This document shows positions 37,545 through 46,238 of a DNA stretch of 64,000 nucleotides, piece after piece; the stretch's first letter is position 1; every line of letters begins with the position of its first letter. A program made the translations under genes and the position numbers. Location: contig LT598469.1 of assembly GCA_900074745.1 (NCBI GenBank), forward strand, positions 744,001 through 808,000. Reading direction: 5' to 3'. The stretch comes from Lachancea mirantina. Taxonomy: Eukaryota > Ascomycota > Saccharomycetes > Saccharomycetales > Saccharomycetaceae. The notes under the pieces were generated by a model that was not told where the DNA came from, searched no databases, and saw only the letters and a list, made by a program, of their open reading frames with translations.

Positions 37545-37625
37545 CCGGGGTCTTCTTCCAAGCCATCTGTTGTACAGCCCAGGTGCTTTGAGCAAACGCT
37601 CTCTGCGCATGTCACGAAAAGCCCA

Positions 37626-38651
37626 ATGGAGCGTATATACAGGTCCATCCACGCGAGATGTCGGCCTGCAGACGTCGTTGCCGCGATAGAAAACGCTGCA
37701 CGTGAAAACGCGGAGTTCAAAACGCAAGAATTCGTCGAGAACATCCAACTGGCGAGCGCTCGCAATGCGTACTACGCCAAGGCGCTCGCAAAGGCATGCA
37801 TTGACCACGCAGGCCTGTTTGAGTCCAGCAGTAGCCTTCGAATTGAGCCCCTGAAGACTGACGGCCTGGAAACCTGGCCAGACGAGTGGCTTTACGAGAA
37901 GTACATAGAGCTTCTGCCCGTGACAGCACCTGCCCCGACAGAGCCGGATTTGATCCGCTACACGTTCGGACAAGTCCATGTGGACATCCAGGAGACGCCC
38001 AACCTGATCAGCGCCGCGGGCTCGACCGGGTTCCGCACCTGGGCCGCCGCGCCTTATCTGTGCGCTTTCATTGCGGGCGCGCTTGGCGGGTCTCGCCAAG
38101 CGTTCGAGCAACGGGTGCTAGCGCCGCTCGGTCACGTGATTTCGGTTCTCGAGCTTGGCTGCGGTACTGGACTCGTCGGACTGACGTGGACACTCACGCA
38201 AGCGGACCGTACGCGTGAGCTCTGTGTGACAGACGGCGACCCAGACGTGGTCACCACGCATGCGCGCGCCAACTACGTCCGTAACGGAGTAAGCACCGAA
38301 AACGTGCGGTTCCAGCAATTGCGCTGGAACCTCGATCCCGTCCCGGCCTCTGACCTCATCATCGCCGCTGACGTCTCATATGATGCCACCGTGGTACCGG
38401 ATCTGGTCAGGTGCTTGTCAGCCGCCCTTCGCTGGACCACTCGGGCCGCCTTGGTGGCCGCCGCGGTGCGTAACTACGACACCATATCGGTTTTCGAGGC
38501 GCATTGTCGGGACCAGAAACTACACTGCGAAATCATCGAGACAACGGAAACGTCCGGCGCGGCCGAATTCGAAGACAACATTCTTTTCAAAAAGCTCATC
38601 GCGCCGATTCGCATCTACCTACTGACGGCCTTGGAGCGGGCCTCGCCGTGA
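37626..38651 (+). CDS. EFM3: eEF2 lysine methyltransferase Efm3
   Basis: A seven-beta-strand SAM-dependent methyltransferase of the METTL21/FAM86 type. The protein is 341 aa, against about 339 for S. cerevisiae Efm3 (YJR129C), which methylates a lysine of elongation factor 2. The N-terminal part is helical. The cofactor motif VLELGCGTGLVGL lies near residue 174, an acidic motif (VTDGDPDVV) near 201, and the post-motif DLIIAADVSYDATVV near 244 corresponds to the family's D/E-x-x-Y catalytic region. It lies two genes from the RSF2/TDA9-type regulator, as YJR129C and YJR127C do in S. cerevisiae. Like DAL2 it is GC-rich. Confidence 0.88.
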   Translation: MERIYRSIHARCRPADVVAAIENAARENAEFKTQEFVENIQLASARNAYYAKALAKACIDHAGLFESSSSLRIEPLKTDGLETWPDEWLYEKYIELLPVTAPAPTEPDLIRYTFGQVHVDIQETPNLISAAGSTGFRTWAAAPYLCAFIAGALGGSRQAFEQRVLAPLGHVISVLELGCGTGLVGLTWTLTQADRTRELCVTDGDPDVVTTHARANYVRNGVSTENVRFQQLRWNLDPVPASDLIIAADVSYDATVVPDLVRCLSAALRWTTRAALVAAAVRNYDTISVFEAHCRDQKLHCEIIETTETSGAAEFEDNILFKKLIAPIRIYLLTALERASP

Positions 38652-39078
38652 AAAACTACGGAAAACGTGCGTCTGCGAATAACCGGCCACCACCAGACAG
38701 CGATTGGCACGCCATTCAGTCGGTTTATTTGCTCGCGAGCATTCGAGGTCGTCACTGCGCTTTGCCTGCGAGCCTCCGCTTCTTTCGATGGCCTGTTTCG
38801 CTGTGTTTCGTGTCTAATGAGCAATAACCTCGCGCTTACTCACGCCACGCCCGCTTCTGTTCCGCCTGATCTGGTGACATACGAGAGCCATACGAGAGAC
38901 CGCTATATGCGTTGTTTCTATGGCGCAAGACGACTTTAACGAGGCAAGCGAAGCGACCTTGAGGTCGACCCTTACAAAATAAACTACGCACCACGTTTGC
39001 TACGGTCACCGTGCGATGCAGTATTAAAACTCACGCCGGTGGTGTGCCAACTGTTTTAAAGACCTGATTGCAGATCAC
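38652..39078. other. Intergenic after EFM3
   Basis: About 430 bases with no supportable gene; base composition falls back to the window's norm here. Confidence 0.4.
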
Positions 39079-39351
39079 ATGGCGCTCCATAACTACGTCT
39101 ACCTCAGACACAAGGAGAACGAGCCTAAATGCCATAGCCTGATCGCGCGCGACCACGACCCGAAACCCAATATGAACACATTCAAGCGGTCACCTGCGGC
39201 CGAGAGGGAACGGCAGGCGAAAAAACAAGCCGACCAAGCTCAGTCTGCAGAGAACACTGCAAAAACTGCACAAACCGAGAAACCGGCAAAAGAATGCTGC
39301 GGCAAATGCACAGGTAATTGCAGCAAGAATAAGTCGGATACTTCGTGGTAG
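39079..39351 (+). CDS. Candidate small cysteine-rich protein
   Basis: A 90-codon ATG frame. The product is hydrophilic, with an Ala/Lys/Gln-rich helical-looking middle (about 35-70) and a cysteine motif E-C-C-G-K-C-T-G-N-C near the C terminus (about 72-81), suggestive of metal binding or of a lipidated or oxidised tail. No signal peptide or membrane segment. I recognise no family. It could begin at Met32 instead. The biased composition and sensible position between EFM3 and the zinc-finger gene support a real gene, but no homology is known to me. Confidence 0.45.
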   Translation: MALHNYVYLRHKENEPKCHSLIARDHDPKPNMNTFKRSPAAERERQAKKQADQAQSAENTAKTAQTEKPAKECCGKCTGNCSKNKSDTSW

Positions 39352-40230
39352 TTGTGGGAGGAAATCCTAGAACAGCCAAATCCCAAAGAAATATCTAAAA
39401 AATACCAAAAGTTCGACCACTGAACACTACGCGCTTCAAACCGAAGCCAAAAAATTTTTACACTGTCTGCATCCTCTGACACTCGAAGCTCATGTGTTAA
39501 ATCCATTCGAGTTCTTAATGGATACAAATTTTCGTCTTTCCACACACTTATCACGGCGAAAATCAGGTATAAAAAAGCGCTCGAAGGACGTTAGAACAAC
39601 GCCCTATAATCCGAGCACTGGGTCCCGATTGCCGTACTGTCTATTGCGGTGGATAATTGGACAAAGTTAATTATTTTTCCGAAACTTTTAATTCTCGTGG
39701 GGCGCTGCCTGTCTATCGTGTCGTCCTTATATACTATTTTTTTCCCCGAGGGCTATGATGCCCTTCGTGAAGAGGGAAAAATTTTCCATCAGGGCTCACA
39801 GACTCTGCCGAATGACGAGCAAAGCGAACCAAACGGCGTCCGATTGTGACGGATTACTGAATTGGTGCTACGCAGTGGCACGAATTCTGGAGCAGCAGGC
39901 TGCGTCAGGTTAGTCCTGTAGCTAGATTAGGTCCGTTGAATACGGGGAGTTTCGTGAAAGCAGGCCCGCACTCTGCGTGGGTTTTATTTACTGATCTATA
40001 TAGAAGCACATCACAACAGTTAGCAAGCAAACATCGTCTTATATTGAACGTGGTAGCACGTTCCAGTTCAATAGGCATTCACTTGAACCAGGTCGCGAGA
40101 GTCACGTGCTCTACGACAATGGCTTTTCAACAAGAATTGTCGCCGAGAGGTTTGAAAATGACAATTAGAGATTAGAAATTAAGCGTGATTGGAACGTTTA
40201 GCAGGCTCTCATCTCTGTGGAACTGAGGCC
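39352..40230. other. Intergenic upstream of the RSF2/TDA9 gene
   Basis: About 880 bases. TCACGTG at 40102-40108 is 123 bases before the next start. A 66-codon frame at 39649-39849 lacks any ATG and is not called. S. cerevisiae has ATP18 beside TDA9, but I could not find its coding sequence here. Confidence 0.4.
40102..40108. promoter_or_regulatory. TCACGTG upstream of RSF2/TDA9
   Basis: A Cbf1-type core site about 123 bases before the start codon of the zinc-finger gene. Confidence 0.4.
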
Positions 40231-43200
40231 ATGTTTTCGCCTGTGGATGCGGGTCAGCCGCAGGTGTTCGGCAATGCAGACGGATTGAACATGCTCGCTT
40301 CGATGGGAGATTCTACACGAGAAATAAGTAGCCACGGCGTGCCCTCATCAGAAGCTGGGGTGGTGCCAATTCCCAAAAAATCAAGAACAATCAAGACCGA
40401 TAGGCCGCGACCCTTCTTGTGTTCGATTTGTACACGTGGATTTGCGCGGCAAGAGCACTTGAAGCGGCATCAACGCGCACATACGAACGAAAAGCCGTTT
40501 CTCTGCGCCTTCTGCGGAAGGTGCTTTGCGCGACGGGACCTGGTGCTGAGACACCAGCAGAAACTGCACTCCTCGCTGATGGACGACGTTTCGATAGAAC
40601 GCACTGCTGCCAAGGAGTCCAAGCAGCAGCTCAACGAGCGCCATATCATCACCATTTCCGGAAATAAAGAAACAATGCTTCCGCGGCCTGTAACCGGTCA
40701 GGAATTAAGTCCTGGCGAGGGGGCAACCCATCGGGTAGAAGAATCCCAGCACGCGGGTTTTGAGACGGATGCCTTAGGAGAACCGGATGCCGAAGAAAAA
40801 CTGCGAAAACGTAAACGACATGCTTCCTTTTCGGCGTCAAGCTCCATAACGTACACGCAAGCGAAAGACGCACCATTCATTATCGAGCGCGACCTCCCAG
40901 ATATACCTCACCAAGTTGGATTCTCGACGCCGCAGCTTTCTGCGCAAGAGTTGATGGAGAAAGCCGTCGAAAGCGGCGTGGACTTGGATGCGATATCGTC
41001 GCTGCCGCAGTTGGAGCTTCCCGAGTCTCAATTTGGCGAAAACGCTGCTGGGAATTTTATGTGGCGCGAGGGTAATTTTAAGACTGCACGCGGATGTCAG
41101 AACAATACCGATTTTCAAAAGTTTCAAGGTGCCGGCAGCGATCTGCTGCATACGCCTTCGCTTTTAGGATTCCTGCAAATGGGATCATCTGTTGGTGGTG
41201 CTGGTGGGTTTACAAACGTCAACGACAATTTTTCAGATGCCAACCTCGACTATTTTAACTACAAAAATGACCAGCGCGTTCAACACAACAAGGCTACCTC
41301 TCGACGAGGAAGTATTCTTGAAGGTGCTGTCCAAGGAAGCTCCGAACTTGTTGGAAACGTGGTGGGCGAACTAGACGGCTCGAACGACGCACAGATTTTG
41401 GCGAAAAACCCTCAGTCAGATGAGCACTGGCTCTCAGAATTTATCAACACTCACATGGACGGAGACTTTAAGGTCAATCTAAGCAACCTAAACGAAATTG
41501 GATTTCCTTTCACAAACTCAGACCAAGCTACTGACGCCTCAACCCCACTTCAACAACTAGGTTCGGTATCACTACCGCCGCTTAATGGGAATAAGCGCCT
41601 TGACTCTCCTCGGAATCCGAATTCCTTACCGGAGGCGGATCCCACATCTGTCTCTACCACTTCCACGGTAATGTCGTCTATTAAAAGAGACTCTTTTGTC
41701 CATGAGGCTCTGGCAAGCGATATTCCTTCGCTTTTCAAGTCTAGGCAGATCGATCTGTTCAAGAAAATCATGGAAAATCAACAAGATTATGTTTCGCCTT
41801 CTAGCTCTGAGTGCTCTTCTACCAGAATAAGAGAGAGATCTCGTCTGACCTTGTTCACAGAACAACTGAGGCAAGAGATTATCAAAAAGAACCATCTTAC
41901 TTCTGCGCAATTTCCAACGCTTCACGAATTAAACTCGTATGTCAACTTATACCAGGACGAATTTCATCGATATTTCAGTTTCATTCACCTGCCCTCAATC
42001 AAATCCAGTATGCAGATTTATCCGCTTCTGCTCTCCATATCAATGATTGGCGCACTGTACGGTTTTCATTCATCGCATGCCATGCTGCTTTTCAATATTT
42101 GTCGATTCCACATTCGCGAGCATTTAGAGAGAACAAAACATCGGCATGACGACACGCCATTGTGGGTCATACAAAGTATGGTTCTGTTGATTTTTGTTGG
42201 CATATTTAACAACGACTTATCCATCACGAAGACGATGAACACACAGATCATGTCTCTGATTGAGCTTGTGAAGCTAAAGCAACTTAACATGCCTTTAGAG
42301 ATGTTTGTTAACCCACCCATTGAGAGCGATCATATCTTGGAATATCAAGACAATCCACAGCTGTTGGAACAGAAGAGGAGAGCTTACTTGACCTCAGAAC
42401 AAATTCAAAAAAATTTTGACTATTTTGTGCTTGCACAGACGAGGATACGAACCTGTCACACCATTTTACTGATTTCCAATTTATTCACGTCTCTTGTTGG
42501 TCTTGACTGTTGTTTCCATTCTATCGACTTGAAATGTGGTGTTCCATGTTTTTACGAAGATCTTTACCACTGTGAAAATTATGTGGAGTGGTCCAGCATG
42601 CTTGCTCAACACAGAATCATTCTTGACTCGAAATTTTCATTAATTCAACTTTCAAACGGTGGTGAGACCTACAAGAACTGTCTCATATATCTGACAAACG
42701 GTTATCAGTTTTTCTACGAGAACAAAAAAGTTTCATTTAACACCCTCTTGTCTTTACTAATTTCGATTCATGAAAAGATTTTTATCGAGAGGTCGAATTT
42801 AGAGCATGAGTCCAATACCCAACTCCTGGATTTGAAATGGAGAATGAGTTCAAGGCCAATTGTGGAGTCACTGCTGAAATTTTGGGAGGCGTTATACATA
42901 AAGCATGGAGGGCCCTTAATTGCCAATGAAAGCAACATAGCTTTTATCAATGCGAACCCTCCACTGAGACTGATGATACCACTATTGAATTTTGCAAAGA
43001 TCCGGAAATGTCTCAGCTTTACAGGAATCATGAGCAAGATATGGATCAAAGATTGGGCAGGTATGAATCATTCTCTCGAACGGTTCAATGACTGGGACTC
43101 CCTACGTGAAAGTACAGACTACGCTTTAAACATTGTGAAATTCTGGGTAGATAGCGTCTCAATCGTGAAGAACGCAGAAAAAACATCGATGAGAACTCCT

Positions 43201-43656
43201 ATCTTTTCCATAACGTGCATCTTCTCATCTGTTCTCATAATTGCCGAGTATCTTAAACGCGTTGAAGTTTGGGCTAGAGACTGCAGAGATGGCGCTTCGG
43301 ACCTTAGTCTGAAGCCCGTTGATAGAACCCTATGGTTGAAATCAGAAATAATTCTGAAGAAGATCGAGGAGCATTTACTCCCGAAAGGCTACAATATGCA
43401 ATCTTACGCTGAATTTTTGAGATCGCAAGCTAAAGGTGCATTGGACGTCGAAGTCTTGGACGACAAGCTCGCAACCCAAGCAATGAGTCCTGATACGGAT
43501 TTTTACGAAACCGTGGGTGTCATTTTAAGAGCTCGCTTGTCATCAAGATCCTTATATTTGGGTGTCAGAATTTTAGGCGACGCGCCAATTTGGCCAATTG
43601 CCTTGCTCTTCGCACAAGCACTTCAATCAAGAGCCATCTATAATTTAGATCATTAA
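40231..43656 (+). CDS. RSF2/TDA9: C2H2 zinc-finger transcription factor, Rsf2/Tda9 type
   Basis: The unduplicated counterpart of S. cerevisiae RSF2 (YJR127C) and TDA9 (YML081W); Rsf2 affects respiratory growth on glycerol and zinc-related genes. The protein is 1141 aa from the ATG at 40231 (an upstream TTG was rejected). Two adjacent C2H2 fingers lie near residues 60-114 ([21 protein letters not shown] and [22 protein letters not shown]), the Adr1-like pair type. A long disordered region follows, then a fungal-specific transcription factor domain from about 565 ([16 protein letters not shown]) to about 850. The neighbours EFM3 (YJR129C side) and DUS1 (YML080W side) fit both S. cerevisiae copies, which supports the assignment. 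Confidence 0.92.
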   Translation: MFSPVDAGQPQVFGNADGLNMLASMGDSTREISSHGVPSSEAGVVPIPKKSRTIKTDRPRPFLCSICTRGFARQEHLKRHQRAHTNEKPFLCAFCGRCFARRDLVLRHQQKLHSSLMDDVSIERTAAKESKQQLNERHIITISGNKETMLPRPVTGQELSPGEGATHRVEESQHAGFETDALGEPDAEEKLRKRKRHASFSASSSITYTQAKDAPFIIERDLPDIPHQVGFSTPQLSAQELMEKAVESGVDLDAISSLPQLELPESQFGENAAGNFMWREGNFKTARGCQNNTDFQKFQGAGSDLLHTPSLLGFLQMGSSVGGAGGFTNVNDNFSDANLDYFNYKNDQRVQHNKATSRRGSILEGAVQGSSELVGNVVGELDGSNDAQILAKNPQSDEHWLSEFINTHMDGDFKVNLSNLNEIGFPFTNSDQATDASTPLQQLGSVSLPPLNGNKRLDSPRNPNSLPEADPTSVSTTSTVMSSIKRDSFVHEALASDIPSLFKSRQIDLFKKIMENQQDYVSPSSSECSSTRIRERSRLTLFTEQLRQEIIKKNHLTSAQFPTLHELNSYVNLYQDEFHRYFSFIHLPSIKSSMQIYPLLLSISMIGALYGFHSSHAMLLFNICRFHIREHLERTKHRHDDTPLWVIQSMVLLIFVGIFNNDLSITKTMNTQIMSLIELVKLKQLNMPLEMFVNPPIESDHILEYQDNPQLLEQKRRAYLTSEQIQKNFDYFVLAQTRIRTCHTILLISNLFTSLVGLDCCFHSIDLKCGVPCFYEDLYHCENYVEWSSMLAQHRIILDSKFSLIQLSNGGETYKNCLIYLTNGYQFFYENKKVSFNTLLSLLISIHEKIFIERSNLEHESNTQLLDLKWRMSSRPIVESLLKFWEALYIKHGGPLIANESNIAFINANPPLRLMIPLLNFAKIRKCLSFTGIMSKIWIKDWAGMNHSLERFNDWDSLRESTDYALNIVKFWVDSVSIVKNAEKTSMRTPIFSITCIFSSVLIIAEYLKRVEVWARDCRDGASDLSLKPVDRTLWLKSEIILKKIEEHLLPKGYNMQSYAEFLRSQAKGALDVEVLDDKLATQAMSPDTDFYETVGVILRARLSSRSLYLGVRILGDAPIWPIALLFAQALQSRAIYNLDH

Positions 43657-43892
43657 CTTCCATCGTGAGCCGGTACTTGAAGGAAAAGAAACCTTGCTGA
43701 AATATCAAAAAAAAACTTAATTCAGTGAAGTCGAGCGATGACCTCTATCATTGGTTGCGAGCACTACAAGCTTAACGCACCGCTAGCTCATAGCGCAGAA
43801 CATTATACCATTTTTTAAAGATTTGGGCAGGTCGACTTTCATCAGTATTTGGGGTCAAAGGAAAGTTGAAGACAGTAGTACCCTGGAACAAA

Positions 43893-45179
43893 ATGACGGT
43901 TGAAGCATCGCCTTCTGAGCCCTTGAGGAAATTAGAGGGCCGTATGCTTTTTCAGAGCATCGGGTGCCCTACCAAGATAGTGGCGCCAATGGTGGATCAG
44001 TCTGAACTGGCTTGGAGGATTTTGTCACGGAGATACGGAGCGACTCTAGCTTATACGCCTATGTTTCATGCGAAATTGTTTGCAACGTCTGAAAAATACC
44101 GTAAGGATATGTGGTGCCATCTGGATGGTGATCCAGAGACTGATCGGCCTCTGATTGTTCAGTTTTGTGCGAATGATCCCGAATACTTGCTTGCAGCTGC
44201 AAAGTTGGTGCAAGGCAAATGTGATGCCGTAGACCTCAATTTAGGGTGTCCGCAGGGAATTGCGAAAAAGGGTCAATACGGCTCTTTCCTTATGGAAAAG
44301 TGGGATCTGATACATAAGCTTATTAGGACTCTTCATGACAACTTGGACATACCTGTGACGGCCAAAATACGCGTGTTTCCCGAACGCCAGAAGACGCTGG
44401 ATTATGCGAAAATGGTTTTAGATGCAGGAGCCCAATTTTTGACTGTACATGGAAGGTTACGAGAGCAAAAGGGTCAAAAAACAGGACTGGCTGACTGGGA
44501 AATGATCAAGTTTTTACGTCATAATCTTCCTAAAGATACCGTATTCTTTGCGAACGGTAACATTCTCTATCCGGAGGACATTTCCAGGTGTGTTGAGCAC
44601 ATTGACTGTGATGCTGTTATGAGTGCAGAGGGCAATCTTTACAACCCAGGCGTCTTCAACACCGACCATATCGAGGACAAGGATAAAGTGTTCCCGAGGG
44701 TCGATAAACTCCTTAGAGAATATTTTGAAATCGTAAAATCACTTGGTGAGTCTCATGCCTCAAAAATCGCCATGAAGTCGCATTTTTTTAAAATTCTGCG
44801 ACCATTTCTACCCAATCATACTGAAATTAGGGCAAACCTCTCTGGAATGAGTGCGAAAAATTCCTTTGATGTATGGGAAGAACAGGTTGTCAGACAAGTA
44901 GAACAAGTTGTTCAAACCATTTTTCAGCAAGACAATATCACAGAGCTGGACAAGGTATCTACTGGAGAAGTGCAACTCTGGGGCGGATCCTATAAAACCA
45001 TACCATACTGGAGATGTCAGCCTTACTTCAGACCTGTGAATGGTAAGACTGGTGACCAGAGAGTGGTTGAGGGCCTCAGTGCTGTCCAGAGTGATGAAGC
45101 ACCGCTGTTAGACTCTAAAAAGAGAAAAGCAGAAAATCTAGTTGAGCAGGACTTGGTCAAAAAGGAATTGAAGTCCTAA
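43893..45179 (+). CDS. DUS1: tRNA-dihydrouridine synthase Dus1
   Basis: A flavin enzyme that reduces uridines 16 and 17 of the tRNA D loop. The protein is 428 aa from the ATG at 43893 (a TTG nine codons upstream was rejected), against about 423 in S. cerevisiae (YML080W). The TIM-barrel starts with KIVAPMVDQSELAWR near residue 29. The catalytic cysteine is in LNLGCPQGIAKKGQYG near 118, FMN and RNA contacts in VTAKIRVF near 155 and FLTVHGRLREQKGQKTG near 181. A helical C-terminal domain follows, with a basic tail that may serve nuclear import. Downstream of the zinc-finger gene, same as YML081W-YML080W. Confidence 0.95.
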   Translation: MTVEASPSEPLRKLEGRMLFQSIGCPTKIVAPMVDQSELAWRILSRRYGATLAYTPMFHAKLFATSEKYRKDMWCHLDGDPETDRPLIVQFCANDPEYLLAAAKLVQGKCDAVDLNLGCPQGIAKKGQYGSFLMEKWDLIHKLIRTLHDNLDIPVTAKIRVFPERQKTLDYAKMVLDAGAQFLTVHGRLREQKGQKTGLADWEMIKFLRHNLPKDTVFFANGNILYPEDISRCVEHIDCDAVMSAEGNLYNPGVFNTDHIEDKDKVFPRVDKLLREYFEIVKSLGESHASKIAMKSHFFKILRPFLPNHTEIRANLSGMSAKNSFDVWEEQVVRQVEQVVQTIFQQDNITELDKVSTGEVQLWGGSYKTIPYWRCQPYFRPVNGKTGDQRVVEGLSAVQSDEAPLLDSKKRKAENLVEQDLVKKELKS

Positions 45180-45420
45180 AACGATATAGTGCATGTATTC
45201 TGACGATATTCTAATTGGTTGACCTTATCATACGACTCATCAACATACTCATTAAAGTACTCAATGTACTGGACTTAAACTCCATCGTGGAAGTATCTTA
45301 CTTATTAGCGTTTCACACGACAGCAAAGAGGGCGTTACGCTGAGTTACTTCGAAGTCATCGTAAACCTCCTTGACGCGATCTTGATCTGGAGACAAACTT
45401 CAGCTTCACTCACCCGCAGA

Positions 45421-46110
45421 ATGGTCGCTGAACTTTTCAAATCAGCCACTGTAGATGCTGCTCCGTCGAGTCCAATAGAATTTCCCAATCTGGTCCATTT
45501 TCCTGCCGCTCAGCCAGGCACTGAGCTTCAAAAGATAATTGATGAATTGGGACTTATCAAACATATCGAAGGGGGCTACTTCAAAGAAACAGATCGGTCA
45601 CCCTTTGTTGCAAACTTTGGCTCCTCCAAACAGGATGCTCCTGAGACTTCAACTTCAGTTTCTAACGCCTCTGCTGAACAGAAAAGTCAAATGCCAACAG
45701 ATTCTCAATTACCTGTTTACACGGACTCAAGACATTACCACACTTTAATATACTACCTTTTGACCCCAGACGCGCCCATGAGTAAGATGATCATGAATAC
45801 AAGTCGCAATATTCACATTCTTCAAAGAGGTAGAGGTCAATACGTCCTGGTTTACCCAGACGGAACCGTAAAATCCTTCAAAGTAGGATTTGATACTTCC
45901 AAAGGAGAGGTTTCTCAGTGGGTTGTCCCAGGCGGTGTCTACAAAGCTTCTTTTTTATTGCCCAATAAAGAGTTTAACAACGGGCTTCTTATAAGCGAAG
46001 TGGTAGTCCCTGGATTTGAATACTCAGATTTTCAGCAAATATCCAGTAAAGACGAACTAGAATCATACGTCGGGCCAGAAACTGCCAATATTTTGGGACC
46101 TCTGCTCTAA
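45421..46110 (+). CDS. YML079W: Cupin-fold protein, YML079W family
   Basis: A member of the YML079W family of small RmlC-like cupins, of unknown function although the S. cerevisiae structure is known. The protein is 229 aa from the ATG at 45421; S. cerevisiae has about 201. The start of the fold (IDELGLIKHIEGGYFKET near 40) is followed by an extra Ser/Thr/Gln-rich insert of roughly 30 residues (about 65-100) that would form a surface loop. The core strands then carry YHTLIYYLLTPD near 107 and HILQRGRGQYVLVYPDG near 130, and PGFEYSDF lies near the C terminus. Between DUS1 and VPS70. Confidence 0.88.
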   Translation: MVAELFKSATVDAAPSSPIEFPNLVHFPAAQPGTELQKIIDELGLIKHIEGGYFKETDRSPFVANFGSSKQDAPETSTSVSNASAEQKSQMPTDSQLPVYTDSRHYHTLIYYLLTPDAPMSKMIMNTSRNIHILQRGRGQYVLVYPDGTVKSFKVGFDTSKGEVSQWVVPGGVYKASFLLPNKEFNNGLLISEVVVPGFEYSDFQQISSKDELESYVGPETANILGPLL

Positions 46111-46153
46111 ATTCGGTATCCCGGTGCTTGTAGACTCTTCTCTTTTACATTAG

Positions 46154-46161
46154 TCACGTGA
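46154..46161. promoter_or_regulatory. TCACGTGA upstream of VPS70
   Basis: A perfect Cbf1-type palindrome about 78 bases before the VPS70 ATG. Confidence 0.5.
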
Positions 46162-46238
46162 TTATATTGATGTATACTGCAGCGACTTAATCTTGATCTT
46201 GAATAAAATGCTGAAATTAAGCACACCTTGGCTCATAT

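Noticed and set aside
36969-38111. Long minus-strand frame (about 380 codons) opposite DAL2 and EFM3
   Set aside because: GC-rich codon bias of the plus-strand genes opens the antisense frame; the product is Arg-rich and resembles nothing, and it spans two clear genes.
39670-39690. TTTTTCCGAAAC, similar to the centromere CDEIII core
   Set aside because: No CDEI at the right distance and no 80-base AT-rich CDEII next to it.
39649-39849. 66-codon frame with a hydrophobic start
   Set aside because: It has no ATG and no convincing upstream exon; I could not link it to ATP18, which sits near this place in S. cerevisiae.
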